Positions 47,748-57,505 of a DNA stretch of 64,000 nt are shown here, in pieces. Below the pieces are notes generated by a model, which had not been told where the DNA came from, did not search any database, and saw nothing but the letters and a program-made list of their open reading frames with translations. Positions within the stretch are counted from its first letter, which is position 1; every line of letters begins with the position of its first letter. This DNA is from Mycolicibacterium mucogenicum DSM 44124 (lineage in GTDB: Bacteria; Actinomycetota; Actinomycetes; Mycobacteriales; Mycobacteriaceae): contig NZ_CP062008.1 of the NCBI RefSeq assembly GCF_005670685.2, positions 4,588,001-4,652,000 on the forward strand. The letters run 5' to 3'. A program made the translations under genes and the position numbers.

Positions 47748-48284
47748 ATGAGACCACCAATGACCCAACTGATCGACGCGCACGCCGTCACCGACGACGT
47801 GCTGGCCCGCTTTCACGAGTTCCTGGGACCCGACGCGCAGCGGTACCGCAACCACGTCTACCGCTGCCTCAACTACCAGCGAATACTGTTGCAGTTGAAC
47901 GTGATTCCCGACGACGTCGCACTGGCGTGGGCCCTGCACGACATCGGTGTCTGGACCACCGGCTGGGACTACATCGAACCGTCACTTCAGTACGTCGATG
48001 AGTTGGCATCTGCCTACGGCGTCGACAACGTCGAGCGCGCCCGACAGATGGTCGAGTGGCATCACAAGCTGCGTCCCTGCGAGGACCGGTGGACCGAGAC
48101 TTTTCGCGTCGCGGATCGCATCGACGTATCACGCGGACTCATCCGCAGCGGCGTGCCCCGCGCCGACATCGCCCAAGTCGTGCAGGCATTCCCGTATCTC
48201 GGCTTTCAGGCACTGCTCGTTCGGACCGCCGCAAGCTGGACCCTGAAGCACCCGCTGCACCCCATGCCGATGCTGCGCTGGTAG
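47748..48284 (+). CDS. HD-domain protein (putative phosphohydrolase)
   Basis: A 178-residue protein with an HD-type core: RNHVYRCLNY, then ALAWALHDIGVWTTGWDY with the His-Asp pair, and later MVEWHHKLRP and VADRIDVSRG. These are the H...HD...D ligands of metal-dependent phosphohydrolases. ATG at 47,748 or 47,760 could start it; neither has a clear ribosome site. The substrate is unknown. It is the first gene of the insert between mycP4 and eccB4; the 172 bases before it show nothing clear. Confidence 0.7.
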   Translation: MRPPMTQLIDAHAVTDDVLARFHEFLGPDAQRYRNHVYRCLNYQRILLQLNVIPDDVALAWALHDIGVWTTGWDYIEPSLQYVDELASAYGVDNVERARQMVEWHHKLRPCEDRWTETFRVADRIDVSRGLIRSGVPRADIAQVVQAFPYLGFQALLVRTAASWTLKHPLHPMPMLRW

Positions 48285-48396
48285 CTCGAAATACGCGATG
48301 CTCGCCCAAGCCTCCCGAGAAGCCGGCGATAGGTGTACCGCGGCCACCTGTGACGCTTTGCAGAACCGAGCCAGCCGGCGGACGCCGGCCGATTGA

Positions 48397-49260
48397 TCAG
48401 AAGACGCGAATCCAGTCGATCAGCATCTCGGCCGGGTATTGGCCGCCACCTGGTTCGCGCCCACCCGAGCCACCCACCGCGAGGTTGAACACCGGGGCCA
48501 GGGTGTAACCCGGATCGTTGAACGGCCAGTCGTCCAGCGAATTGGCCGGCACCGACCAGAACGGCTCCATACCCGGCGCGTAGTCCTTCCAGAAGTACAT
48601 TCCGCTGGGCTGCCAGGTCATTCGATAGGTATGCCAACCGCTGTCGAACGGGTGCGGGTCAGTGGCGAACGACGTCCCGTCCAACCGGGCGTGCACGGTG
48701 GTCCCCGATGGCCAATCCCGGTTGCCGTACCACTCCACCAGATCGACCTCGCCGCCGCGAGCCGGATCGTCGTTGAGCAGCCAGAAAGCCGGCCAGGCAC
48801 CGTCGGTCAGGCAATTCAGCTTGACCCGAGCCTCCCACGTGGTGCCGACGCCACCGCGCCAGTTACCGACGATCTTGGCGCTGGCATAACGCTCCTGAAT
48901 GTTCGCACCGGGGCCTCGGGTCGCTCGGATGACCAAGTTGCCCTTGCCGTCCTGGAACACGTGCTCCTGGTCGGTCACGTATCGGCCCATGTTGTACGGC
49001 TGATCCCACTCGACAGGATTCCGGATGACCTCACGCTCGGGCACGATGAACCACCACGCCGGATCCGGCGGCGCACCCGCGGGGCCGTTGAATTCGTCCT
49101 GGAACAGCATCGCCGGCGCGCCTGCCGACCCTGCAGGTGCGGCGGGGGCGAATCCAGGGCCCGGCGACACCGCGTTCGGCTGGGCTCCGGCCTTGGCCGG
49201 GGGCAGCACGGCCGCAGCCACGCCCAGCCCGGCCATCATCATGACGCTACGGCGATCCAT
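48397..49260 (-). CDS. Tat-exported glycoside hydrolase family 16 protein
   Basis: A 287-residue secreted protein. DRRSV near the N-terminus followed by MMMAGLGVAAAVLPPAKA is a Tat-type signal. The catalytic motif is GEVDLVEW with Glu171, Asp173 and Glu176 in the GH16 E-x-D-x2-E pattern. It resembles the mycobacterial beta-1,3-glucanase-like proteins such as Rv0315. ATG at 49,260 has GGAG eight bases upstream. A beta-glucan substrate is likely but not certain. Confidence 0.85.
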   Translation of the reverse strand: MDRRSVMMMAGLGVAAAVLPPAKAGAQPNAVSPGPGFAPAAPAGSAGAPAMLFQDEFNGPAGAPPDPAWWFIVPEREVIRNPVEWDQPYNMGRYVTDQEHVFQDGKGNLVIRATRGPGANIQERYASAKIVGNWRGGVGTTWEARVKLNCLTDGAWPAFWLLNDDPARGGEVDLVEWYGNRDWPSGTTVHARLDGTSFATDPHPFDSGWHTYRMTWQPSGMYFWKDYAPGMEPFWSVPANSLDDWPFNDPGYTLAPVFNLAVGGSGGREPGGGQYPAEMLIDWIRVF

Positions 49261-49500
49261 ATCGGGCACTCCGAAATCTTAGGCGATGCAACTAAAAGTT
49301 GTGCCGGTCTCGCGTCCAGGACACGCCACCCGCCGCCGTCGAGTGAGGAGGGGCACCCCCGGCCGTCCGCAAATGGCGCGGACCCCAAGAGTCCTAACCG
49401 TCAGGATCAGACTGATTTCCACCCTCCCACCCCGTCGGGACTGTCAATACGCTCAACTGCGAAGGCAAGCTGTCAGCAACGCGAACAGGAGAATCTGCGC

Positions 49501-49992
49501 GTGACCGTCACCGACGAATACCTCGCCAACAATCAGGCGTACGCCGAGTCCTTCACCGGCCCGCTGCCTCTGCCCCCAAGCAAGCACGTCGCGGTCGTCG
49601 CCTGCATGGACGCCCGACTGGACGTGTACCGCATTCTGGGAGTCAGAGAGGGTGAGGCGCACGTCATCCGCAACGCCGGCGGCGTCATCACCGACGACGA
49701 AATCCGTTCCCTGGCGATCAGCCAACGGCTGCTGGGCACCAGAGAGATCATCCTGATTCATCACACGGACTGCGGCATGCTGACTTTCACCGATGACGAC
49801 TTCAAGAAGGCCATACAGGACGAAACCGGCCTGAAGCCCGCATGGGCCGCCGAAGCCTTTTCTGACATCGCTGAGGACGTGCGCCAGTCGCTGCGCCGCA
49901 TCGAGGCCAACCCGTTCGTGACCAAACACGAATCGTTGCGGGGCTTCATCTTCGACGTGGCGACCGGCAAGCTCAACGAGGTGGCCATCTGA
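49501..49992 (+). CDS. canA: Beta-carbonic anhydrase (Rv1284-like)
   Basis: A 163-residue beta-class enzyme that hydrates CO2. Zinc ligands are Cys35 (VACMDARLD), His88 and Cys91 (HHTDCGM), with the Asp37-Arg39 dyad; positions and length match Rv1284. The GTG at 49,501 follows AGGAG with a nine-base spacer. It is divergent from the GH16 gene across 240 bases that contain only a weak dyad (CAACT-AAA-AGTTG at 49,289-49,301). Confidence 0.93.
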   Translation: MTVTDEYLANNQAYAESFTGPLPLPPSKHVAVVACMDARLDVYRILGVREGEAHVIRNAGGVITDDEIRSLAISQRLLGTREIILIHHTDCGMLTFTDDDFKKAIQDETGLKPAWAAEAFSDIAEDVRQSLRRIEANPFVTKHESLRGFIFDVATGKLNEVAI

Positions 49993-50097
49993 AACGCGAA
50001 GGCGAACGCCACGAATCGTGGATTACGTTTCGATCGGGTCGGCGATACTCGGCGTGTGCTGGCCCGGCGGGCCGCTCGATCAGAAGGATAGGAATTC

Positions 50098-51105
50098 TCA
50101 AATTCGTGTCACCGTTGACATCGCGATGAAGACGTCGTCGAGGGTCCTCGGTCGGCCGGCCCGTTGAGCGGTCGCACGTGAGGCGTGGTTATGGCGGTCG
50201 ATGGTGCCGATCAGCAGCTGGTCGGTATCGGTGGCAACGCAGTGAGCCCAGGCGCTTTGCGCTGAGGCCGCGTACCGGTGGCCTGCGTGAGCATCGCTGA
50301 TGACTTCCTCGTTGATTTCCTCACCAGTGATCCACCCGATCGCGCCGGGCGCGACGGCGAGGACACCGATCGTTGTGTCCTGACGGCGCACGGCGCGGAG
50401 CTGATCGCTACGGTGCCAGTACCGCAGCTCATCTGGTGTTGCGATGGACAGGTTGTTGGCCAGAGTCGGGTCCGTGGCGGCCACAGCGGCATAGCGAGCT
50501 TCGACGAGCGCGATGGCGTCCTCGGGATCCTCGAAACGGTCGAGGACGACGCGGCCGTCGGCAGGGGGCATGTCCCGGTATCGGGCGAGGTGAATCGTCT
50601 CGTCGAGGATGACCCCTGGTCTACCGGTGAGGAGCCCGGGCGCGGTACGTAGGCGCAGGTAGCGTGGGCTGAAGACTGACCATTCGCCCAGTACGCAGTC
50701 GGCGAGGGCGTCGAGGTCGTCGAAGCTGTGGGCGAGGACGTCGACGAACGGGCGGGCGATGTTGCGTGAGTAGAACCGGATCCCGCCGAGCAGCTCGCCG
50801 AGAGTGGTGCGAACGTGGCGGTGGGCGTACTCCAGTGGCCCGATGCCCGGTAGCTGGACATGTGCGGCGAAGTCCTGGGCGAAGTCGACATCGTGGACCA
50901 GGCGGACCTGCTCAGCGAGCCAGTCGGCGACCTTCTGTTCGCCTACGGGTGAGCTGTACAGTTCGTTGGCCAGCGCGACCTGATCGTTCAACGACGGCCA
51001 ATGAGCGAGTGCTTCCACTCGACACAGCATCCACACGCGCAATGGCGAAGCCAACAGATTTTCGGGGCAGCGGCGGCGCCGGTTAGGGCAATCCACCACC
51101 GTCAT
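50098..51105 (-). CDS. Hypothetical protein with C-terminal GNAT-like acetyltransferase domain
   Basis: About 335 residues from the ATG at 51,105. Residues 1-170 (VWMLCRVEALAHWPSLNDQV...) are helical and unrecognised. The C-terminal half ends GHRYAASAQSAWAHCVA and then TIDRHNHASRATAQRAGR, the pattern of the acetyl-CoA loop and last helix of GNAT enzymes. Substrate unknown. It is divergent from a TetR gene 47 bases away with a clear operator between, so it is probably the TetR target. An upstream in-frame start would run through the operator and is disfavoured. Confidence 0.6.
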   Translation of the reverse strand: MTVVDCPNRRRRCPENLLASPLRVWMLCRVEALAHWPSLNDQVALANELYSSPVGEQKVADWLAEQVRLVHDVDFAQDFAAHVQLPGIGPLEYAHRHVRTTLGELLGGIRFYSRNIARPFVDVLAHSFDDLDALADCVLGEWSVFSPRYLRLRTAPGLLTGRPGVILDETIHLARYRDMPPADGRVVLDRFEDPEDAIALVEARYAAVAATDPTLANNLSIATPDELRYWHRSDQLRAVRRQDTTIGVLAVAPGAIGWITGEEINEEVISDAHAGHRYAASAQSAWAHCVATDTDQLLIGTIDRHNHASRATAQRAGRPRTLDDVFIAMSTVTRI

Positions 51106-51122
51106 CCGCTTCGAGTTTGACT

Positions 51123-51144
51123 GCCTACCTACTGGAAGGTAGGC
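51123..51144. promoter_or_regulatory. TetR-type operator GCCTACCT-N6-AGGTAGGC
   Basis: Perfect 8-base arms with a 6-base spacer (ACTGGA), midway in the 47-base region between the divergent TetR and GNAT-like genes. A TACCT/AGGTA core is common in TetR operators. It would repress both genes. Confidence 0.75.
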
Positions 51145-51152
51145 TGCGAATC

Positions 51153-51758
51153 GTGGCACAATCTCCATCGACGGCAGACGAAATCCTTGCTCATGCAAGA
51201 CGTTTCATCATCGCTGGGGGATACAACGGATTCAGCTACGCCGATATCGCGAACGAAATCGGCATCCGCAAGCCGAGCATTCACCACCACTTCGCCACCA
51301 AGGCCGATCTGGTCTGCGCAGTGGTGAGCCGTTACCGACAGGAGGCCCTCTCCGGACTCGCCGAGATAGAACGCCACGTCGACGATCCCGTCGGCAGGCT
51401 CCGCAGCTATGTCGATTACTGGCGTACCTGCATCGCCGACGCGACGCATCCGTTTTGTGTCTGCGCCCTTCTGGCCGCCGAACTTCCTTCCCTCCCAGAA
51501 CAAGTCGCCAACGAGGTGGCCGCTCACTTTCGCGCACTGTCGGCGTGGCTGACGTCGGTTCTCGAACGCGGCGCCGAGCAGAATCTGATTCGAATCGAGA
51601 CAAGTCCCCGCGTCGACGCGGAGATGTTCATGGCCACGGTGCACGGCGCGATGCTGTCCGCCCGCGCCTACGGCGATGCCAAGATGTTCGCCACCGTCGT
51701 AACCCCTCTGGTCAACCGACTCGACGCTACGGGGTCCACACCCGCGGCAACTTCGTGA
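51153..51758 (+). CDS. TetR-family transcriptional regulator
   Basis: A 201-residue repressor from the GTG at 51,153. The N-terminal helix-turn-helix is YADIANEIGIRKPSIHHHF followed by ATKADLVCAVVSRY. The C-terminal ligand-binding part contains HPFCVCALLAAELPSLP. An earlier TTG start at 51,117 would include the operator in coding sequence and is rejected. It likely controls itself and the GNAT-like gene, and perhaps the membrane protein gene 242 bases downstream. Confidence 0.9.
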   Translation: MAQSPSTADEILAHARRFIIAGGYNGFSYADIANEIGIRKPSIHHHFATKADLVCAVVSRYRQEALSGLAEIERHVDDPVGRLRSYVDYWRTCIADATHPFCVCALLAAELPSLPEQVANEVAAHFRALSAWLTSVLERGAEQNLIRIETSPRVDAEMFMATVHGAMLSARAYGDAKMFATVVTPLVNRLDATGSTPAATS

Positions 51759-52000
51759 CCACGGCGGCATTGCCGGCAACGAACAGGTCGCCGAAGCGCC
51801 ATCAGCCGCCGGCAAGCAACGCGCCGCACCCCGCCGCAGCCGATTCGTCGCAGCTATCCATCCCCAACGCTCCACCCAAGATTCCCGCACCAAATCCGTT
51901 GCGGCACAGTTTGTCCAGTCCCCGTCAACGGCATCCGCCCCATTGGTGGATTGCCCCCGGCGTCGGGATGCTCGTCCGCACCCATCGAGAGGACACAATC

Positions 52001-52630
52001 ATGTCGATTCAGCAAGCAAGCCTGTCGGAGCCCAACCGCGAGCAGTGGTTGAGGACCTACTACTTCGTTCGCGCAGCCTTCTCCTTCGCGTGGGTTGCCG
52101 TCGCGCTGACGCTCGCGCAGCACAGCCTTCCGCTGGCCTCGGGGTGGCTCATCCTCTATCCGCTATGGGACGCCGCCGCGAATTTCTGGGATGCCGCGCG
52201 AAGCGGTGGACTGGCGCAAAACCGCAGCCAGTTGATCAACGTCGCGGTCAGTCTGATCGTCACCATAGTGGCTGCCTACGCCCTGCTCGCAGGTACGACG
52301 TGGGTACTCGCCGTCTTCGGTGCGTGGGCCACCCTTGCCGGTCTGTTGCAACTCATCACCGCCATTCGACGTTGGAAGGTCGGCGCGCAGTGGGCGATGG
52401 CACTCAGCGGCGGCCAGTCGGCGCTCGTCGGGGGCCTGTTCATCACCCAGGCCCACACGCCGACCACCGAGTCGGCCAAGACCCTTGCCGGATACGCGGC
52501 GATGGGCGCGATCTACTTTCTCATTTCAGCGGTCTGGTTGACGGTTAAGGCCAGCCGCGCCAAGGCAATTCCCGCCCCGCACGACGAGGACGCACACACC
52601 GAGAAGCTCAGTCGACGGTCACGGGACTAG
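52001..52630 (+). CDS. Integral membrane protein, DUF308/HdeD-like
   Basis: A 209-residue protein with about six hydrophobic helices (AAFSFAWVAVALTLA, GWLILYPLWDAAANFW, INVAVSLIVTIVAAYALLAG and others) and a charged C-terminal tail. GAGAGGAC precedes the ATG at 52,001. The weak repeat-like layout suggests the DUF308/HdeD family, but identity is not certain. The 242 bases before it hold no recognisable element. It overlaps the end of the convergent ligase gene by 12 bases. Confidence 0.65.
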   Translation: MSIQQASLSEPNREQWLRTYYFVRAAFSFAWVAVALTLAQHSLPLASGWLILYPLWDAAANFWDAARSGGLAQNRSQLINVAVSLIVTIVAAYALLAGTTWVLAVFGAWATLAGLLQLITAIRRWKVGAQWAMALSGGQSALVGGLFITQAHTPTTESAKTLAGYAAMGAIYFLISAVWLTVKASRAKAIPAPHDEDAHTEKLSRRSRD

Positions 52631-53731
52631 CGGATCGAACGTCGTTGTCGCCGCGGCCAATTCGGAGATGACGTCGGCGACCTCTTTGCGGCGTCGCCAG
52701 GCCCGGCGTTGCCGCATGGCCCCGTTGCCCTGCTCGGCGATGCGGGCCAACTCGTCGCGGGCCATGTCGTAGTCACCCAGCGCTTCGAGGGCCGGGCGGA
52801 GGTGCTCGATGAATCCGGCGAGCAGAACCCGGGCCGGCGCCATCGAGCAGTCGCCCGCCAAGTCGATCGCCTCGCCGTCGAGGCCGTCATGCGCCACCTT
52901 CCAGTGCGCGGCCCGCAGCGTCCAATCAGCAAGGCGTGGCACCGGTTCCCCGCGCTCCTGCGCGTCCAGCGCCGTCATCACCGCAGCCCGGATGAGCGTG
53001 GCCAGCAACACGGTCTCGGCCACTGTTGCCGGCACGTCGGCCACGCGCACCTCGACGGTCGGGAAATTGGCAGACGGCCGCACATCCCAATAGATCATGC
53101 CGTCGTCGAGCACCGCACCGGCCCGCGTCAGGGTGTTGGTGACGGCGTCGTAGTCCTCGACCGAGTCGAAGTATGGTGGCGGTCCGGCGCTCGGCCAGCG
53201 GGTCCACAGCACGCCCCGGAAGCTGGCGTAACCGCTGTCGGTGTTGCGGTAGATCGCGGAGTTCGCGCTCAGCGCGAGGAGCAGGTGCAGATAGGGCCGA
53301 AGCCGGTTACTGACGTCGACAGCCGCCGCCCGACTGGGCACCTCGACGTGCACGTGACACCCGCAGATGCCCTGTTCATGAGCGATCATGCCGAACCGAT
53401 CGGCGATGCGGGCATACCGCTCTTTGGTTGTCACCGGGAACGCGTGCGGCACCGTCGGCGGTAGCGCGACGGCCAGCAGCCGCGCCCGCTGCGCTTCCGC
53501 CGACTCGGTGGCGACGCGACGCAGCCGGGTCAGTTCCGCACGCAGATCGCCGCTGGTGGTCATCACCGCGGTGGTGGTCTCGACCTGGCACCTGGTCAAC
53601 TCGAGCTGTAGGTCGACACCGCGCGCGGCCGCATATTCCGCGACCGCCTGGTTGCGCGGTAGGGGCGCACCGTCACGGTGATCGACGAGGAGAAACTCCT
53701 CCTCCACCCCGAAAGTCGGCACGTCGGTCAT
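52619..53731 (-). CDS. YbdK-type glutamate-cysteine ligase / carboxylate-amine ligase (Rv0433-like)
   Basis: A 370-residue ATP-dependent ligase of the GCS2 family. It starts TDVPTFGVEEEFLLVD, the family signature, and has ICGCHVHVEV (metal/ATP site) and NFPTVEVRVAD. It resembles YbdK of E. coli and Rv0433. Because mycobacteria use mycothiol and not glutathione, its physiological product is unclear; gamma-glutamyl-cysteine for another use is possible. The start at 53,731 lies 47 bases after the eccB4 stop on the same strand. Confidence 0.85.
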   Translation of the reverse strand: MTDVPTFGVEEEFLLVDHRDGAPLPRNQAVAEYAAARGVDLQLELTRCQVETTTAVMTTSGDLRAELTRLRRVATESAEAQRARLLAVALPPTVPHAFPVTTKERYARIADRFGMIAHEQGICGCHVHVEVPSRAAAVDVSNRLRPYLHLLLALSANSAIYRNTDSGYASFRGVLWTRWPSAGPPPYFDSVEDYDAVTNTLTRAGAVLDDGMIYWDVRPSANFPTVEVRVADVPATVAETVLLATLIRAAVMTALDAQERGEPVPRLADWTLRAAHWKVAHDGLDGEAIDLAGDCSMAPARVLLAGFIEHLRPALEALGDYDMARDELARIAEQGNGAMRQRRAWRRRKEVADVISELAAATTTFDPLVP

Positions 53732-53778
53732 GGCACCCGGAATGCCCCCGAGGCCACCATGGCAAACCTGCCGCGGCG

Positions 53779-55134
53779 CTACGGCGACAGGCCGTCGCGC
53801 AGCACCTCGGCCGCCGCCACACTCAATTCGGGCCCGCCCGGCAACCGGGCCAGCAGCGGCCACGGTGCGGGCAGCGGCGCACCCTCCACCCCGAGATACT
53901 TCGCCGTCTCGGCATCGTGGATGCCGTACCGCACGCCACTGTCCGTCACCAGGTACAGCGGTCCGGTCACCGATCCACCGGTCACCCCGGTGGCGTGCAC
54001 GTACGCATACCGGCCCGGCGGTAATGCCACGGCATCGATGTTCGGACCGTCGCCGTCCTCCTGCGCCAGCGCCACCGCGGCCGCATCCGGTTTCCCTTGC
54101 ACGACAACGGTATCCGCACGATCGCCGTCGGCCCGCCACCGTGCGCAGACCGGGGCCTCGCTCGGCAGTGGCGGGCTCGCCTGGTCCGGAAACGTCGACA
54201 CCGCAAGGTCATGGACAGCGGGAATGCCGGCGATGGCCGCCGGCGGCACGGTGCGAAGGTCACCGTCGGCCACTCCATGGGTGAACCGGATGACATCGGC
54301 CGCCACGTCGCCGACGCGTTGCAGACCGCCGCCGAGGACCACGTGATGTTCGGGAGCGTCGGCGCGGTTCACTCGCAGCACCTGCCCGACCACGAAACCG
54401 CCCGGCCCCGTCCTGCCGAGCCCCGGGATCGGCGGCGCCGTGATCGCGGGCAGCTCGGGCAACAGGTCGAGAAACGATCGCGACACCGGCCGGGGCGTGA
54501 CGCCGTCGAGTCGCAATGCCCGGACCACCGCGAGGTCACGCAGGTCCACCGCGGCGCGCTTGCCGCCGTACAGCAGATACGTGGCGGCCAGGTGCTCACC
54601 CGCCGCCGTCGCCAAGATGGGCCGCGCACCGTCAGGTCCGATCGTGTCCGTACCGGCGATCAGTACCGTCGGTCCGCTGTCACACACCTGCCACGACGCC
54701 GCCTCGAGCGGCTGGCCCAATTGTGCTGGCGCACCTGGGATCCCGACGAACGGGCCGCGCGGCGCGCCCGCGATCGCCTCGGCGTCGACCGCTACCGGGT
54801 TGGCTGCGGACTTGGCGACGAGCCGGGCCGACGCGAGATTCAGCGCGGGATGCCACGTCGACCCGATCCGGACGTACAGCGCGCCGGTGTCCCGGACCAT
54901 GACGATCGGCGCGTCCCCCAGCCGGCCCGCCGGTGAGGCGATCGCGATCACCGCGCACACCGCCACCGCCAGCAGTCCGGCGAGCCAGCCCGCCGCATAC
55001 GAAATCGATTGCGCGCGAACCGGTTCGTCGACCATCACCGCGTCGCCACGCACCAGTGCGTGGATCAGCCGCCGCGTCTGAAAGCGCCGGCCGCTGGCCT
55101 CCAGTTGCGCGCCCTGCCCCCGAGCCATGTCCAT
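53779..55134 (-). CDS. eccB4: ESX-4 core component EccB4
   Basis: A 451-residue type VII core protein: a cytoplasmic N-terminus (SGRRFQTRRLIHALVRGDAV), one membrane helix (about 44-67) and a large extracytoplasmic domain with Cys pairs (WQVCDSG near residue 150 and APVCARW later). Its place next to cutinase-like genes matches Rv3450c. Unusually it is separated from mycP4 by six kilobases. No SigM-type promoter was seen in the 110 bases upstream. Confidence 0.94.
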   Translation of the reverse strand: MDMARGQGAQLEASGRRFQTRRLIHALVRGDAVMVDEPVRAQSISYAAGWLAGLLAVAVCAVIAIASPAGRLGDAPIVMVRDTGALYVRIGSTWHPALNLASARLVAKSAANPVAVDAEAIAGAPRGPFVGIPGAPAQLGQPLEAASWQVCDSGPTVLIAGTDTIGPDGARPILATAAGEHLAATYLLYGGKRAAVDLRDLAVVRALRLDGVTPRPVSRSFLDLLPELPAITAPPIPGLGRTGPGGFVVGQVLRVNRADAPEHHVVLGGGLQRVGDVAADVIRFTHGVADGDLRTVPPAAIAGIPAVHDLAVSTFPDQASPPLPSEAPVCARWRADGDRADTVVVQGKPDAAAVALAQEDGDGPNIDAVALPPGRYAYVHATGVTGGSVTGPLYLVTDSGVRYGIHDAETAKYLGVEGAPLPAPWPLLARLPGGPELSVAAAEVLRDGLSP

Positions 55135-55190
55135 CCCCCGGCTAGCAGCCTAACCGCGGACAATCACCCGCCCCGACACCAATTCTCGCC

Positions 55191-55245
55191 AGGGATTTGT
55201 GCACGATTTTCCGCGCCAACCGCGGAAAATCGTGCACAAATCCCT
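55191..55245 (-). terminator. Perfect 25-bp-stem hairpin at the glpK stop
   Basis: Arms 55,191-55,215 and 55,221-55,245 are perfectly complementary over 25 bases with a 5-base loop (CCAAC). The distal arm reaches the glpK stop codon (55,244-55,246). It would end the glpK message and insulate eccB4. Confidence 0.8.
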
Positions 55246-56761
55246 AGGAGACGTCGACCCAGTCGAGGGTGCGGCCGACGGCCTTCTGCCAGCCGGCGTA
55301 CCCGGCGGAGCGCTGGCCGTCGTCCCACGACGGCGCCCAGCGCTTGTGCTCCTGCCAGTTGGCGCGCAGCTCGTCGGGGTTCGACCAGAAGCCGACCCCC
55401 AGCCCGGCGGCGTAGGCCGCGCCGAGCGCAGTGGTCTCGGCGACAACGGGTTTCACCACTTCGACGCCCAGCACGTCGGCCTGGATCTGCATGCACAGTT
55501 CGTTGGCGGTGATGCCGCCGTCGACCTTGAGTACCTCGAGGTGGACGCCGGAGTCCGCGGCCATGGCGTCGACGACGTCGCGGCTCTGGTAGCAGATGGC
55601 TTCGAGTGTGGCCCGGGCGATGTGGGCGTTGGTGTTGAACCGCGACAGGCCGACGATCGCGCCGCGGGCGTCCGAACGCCAGTACGGCGCAAAGAGTCCC
55701 GAGAACGCCGGCACGAAGTAGACGCCGCCGTTGTCCTCGACCTGACGGGCGAGGGTCTCACTGTCGGAGGCCCCCGCGATGATGCCCAACTGGTCCCGCA
55801 GCCACTGCACGGCCGATCCGGTGACGGCGATCGAACCCTCAAGGGCGTAAACGGGTTTCGCGTCACCGAACCGGTAGCACACCGTCGTGAGCAGCCCGTG
55901 CTCGGAGCGCACGATCTTCTCGCCGGTGTTGAGCAGCAGGAAATTGCCTGTGCCGTAGGTGTTCTTGGCCTCGCCCGCCGACAGACACACCTGCCCGACC
56001 ATGGCGGCCTGCTGGTCGCCGAGGATGCCGGTGACGGGTACCGGGGCACCGAGCGGGCCGTCGGCCGCCGTCAGCCCGTAGGGCTCCGACACCGACGACG
56101 ACGCGATGGTCGGCAACATCTGGCGTGGAATCCCGAAGAACGACAACAGTTCGTCGTCCCAGTCGAGGGTCTCGAGGTTCATCAGCATGGTACGGCTGGC
56201 GTTGGTGACGTCGGTGACGTGCACGCCGCCGCGCGTGCCGCCGGTCAGGTTCCACAGCACCCAGGTGTCGCACGTGCCGAAGATCGCGTCACCGCGTTCG
56301 GCGGCTTCCCGCACGCCGTCGACGTTCTCGAGGATCCACTGGATCTTGCCGCCGGAGAAGTAGGTCGCCGGCGGCAGGCCGGCCTTGCGGCGGATGACGT
56401 CGCCGTGGCCGTCGCGTTCCAGGGCCGAGGCGATGCGGTCGGTGCGGGTGTCCTGCCACACGATCGCGTGGTAGTACGGGCGGCCGGTGTGCTTGTTCCA
56501 CACCATGGTCGTCTCACGCTGGTTGGTGATACCGAGCGCGACCAGATCGGACGCCGACAGCCGGGTCTTGTTCAGCGCGGTCTGCAGCACCGAGCCGGTG
56601 CGCTCCCAGATCTCGACGGGATTGTGCTCGACCCACCCGGCCCGCGGCAGGATCTGCTCGTGCTCGAGCTGGTGGCGTCCGACCTCGCGACCTGAGTGAT
56701 CGAAGATCATCGCCCGGGTGCTGGTGGTGCCCTGGTCGATGGCCGCCACGAATTCGGCCAA
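55244..56761 (-). CDS. glpK: Glycerol kinase
   Basis: A 505-residue FGGY-family kinase that makes glycerol-3-phosphate. Motifs: [18 protein letters not shown] (phosphate 1), [15 protein letters not shown], and [20 protein letters not shown] near the C-terminus. Length and motifs are typical of GlpK. It stands alone in the insert between eccB4 and the cutinase genes, with no glpF or glpD beside it. Confidence 0.96.
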   Translation of the reverse strand: MAEFVAAIDQGTTSTRAMIFDHSGREVGRHQLEHEQILPRAGWVEHNPVEIWERTGSVLQTALNKTRLSASDLVALGITNQRETTMVWNKHTGRPYYHAIVWQDTRTDRIASALERDGHGDVIRRKAGLPPATYFSGGKIQWILENVDGVREAAERGDAIFGTCDTWVLWNLTGGTRGGVHVTDVTNASRTMLMNLETLDWDDELLSFFGIPRQMLPTIASSSVSEPYGLTAADGPLGAPVPVTGILGDQQAAMVGQVCLSAGEAKNTYGTGNFLLLNTGEKIVRSEHGLLTTVCYRFGDAKPVYALEGSIAVTGSAVQWLRDQLGIIAGASDSETLARQVEDNGGVYFVPAFSGLFAPYWRSDARGAIVGLSRFNTNAHIARATLEAICYQSRDVVDAMAADSGVHLEVLKVDGGITANELCMQIQADVLGVEVVKPVVAETTALGAAYAAGLGVGFWSNPDELRANWQEHKRWAPSWDDGQRSAGYAGWQKAVGRTLDWVDVS

Positions 56762-56875
56762 TGGCCCGTCCTTCCGCTCAAACGCTGCATCCGCTGTCGG
56801 ACATCACGGTAGGAGACGCGGGCCTGTCACGCGATGCATTGCGGCAACCGGCGCGGGCGCGTCGGACGCCGAATG

Positions 56876-57430
56876 TCAGTTCTCGCGGGCGCGGCGTTCG
56901 CGGTACGCCGCGACGTGCTGGCGGTTCCCGCAGTTCCCGGTGTCGCAGAAGATGCGGGATCGGTTGCGCGACATGTCGATCAGCACCGCGGTGCAGTCCG
57001 ACGCCGCACACGTCTTGAGCCGGCGCAGTTCACCGGCGCGGATCAGGTCGGCCAGGGCCATCGCCATCTCGGCGCCCATGCGCTGGGCGAGCGGGTCTTG
57101 GTCGGCCGCCAGGTGCAGGTGCCATTCCGGCATCTCGGGGTGTCGCGTCAGCCAGGGGTTGGCGCGGGTGTCACTGAGCAGGGCGTTGACCTGGCCGACC
57201 ACCGCCTCCTCGTCGTCCGCCGCGGCCCACAGCAACCCGAGCCGTTCGCGCAGGGCCTGCACCGCGGCCAGCTCCGCGGTGTCCCGGTCGCGCCGGCCCG
57301 TCCAGCCGAAGTCGTTCAGATACCCGTCGAGGGCCGCCAGATCGGCCAGTTGGTCACCGTCGACCCGGTCGCTGTTGATCAACACACACGCCGCGCGCAG
57401 CGTGAGCTCCGTGTCATGACTGAAATTCAT
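56876..57430 (-). CDS. CGNR zinc-finger (ABATE-domain) regulator
   Basis: A 184-residue protein: an N-terminal ABATE domain (LRAACVLINSD...) and a C-terminal CGNR zinc finger, C-A-x2-D-C then FCDTGNCGNRQHVAAYRERR. Proteins of this type are stress-induced regulators in actinobacteria. The start at 57,430 is used because upstream in-frame codons are not family-like. It is divergent from the EamA transporter gene across 75 bases and probably controls it. Confidence 0.85.
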   Translation of the reverse strand: MNFSHDTELTLRAACVLINSDRVDGDQLADLAALDGYLNDFGWTGRRDRDTAELAAVQALRERLGLLWAAADDEEAVVGQVNALLSDTRANPWLTRHPEMPEWHLHLAADQDPLAQRMGAEMAMALADLIRAGELRRLKTCAASDCTAVLIDMSRNRSRIFCDTGNCGNRQHVAAYRERRAREN

Positions 57431-57505
57431 TTGACTCGTTACACCCGCCCTCCGTAGCGTCATGACCAATCCCAACTTCACTCATTACATCATCGGAGGT
57501 GGCCC

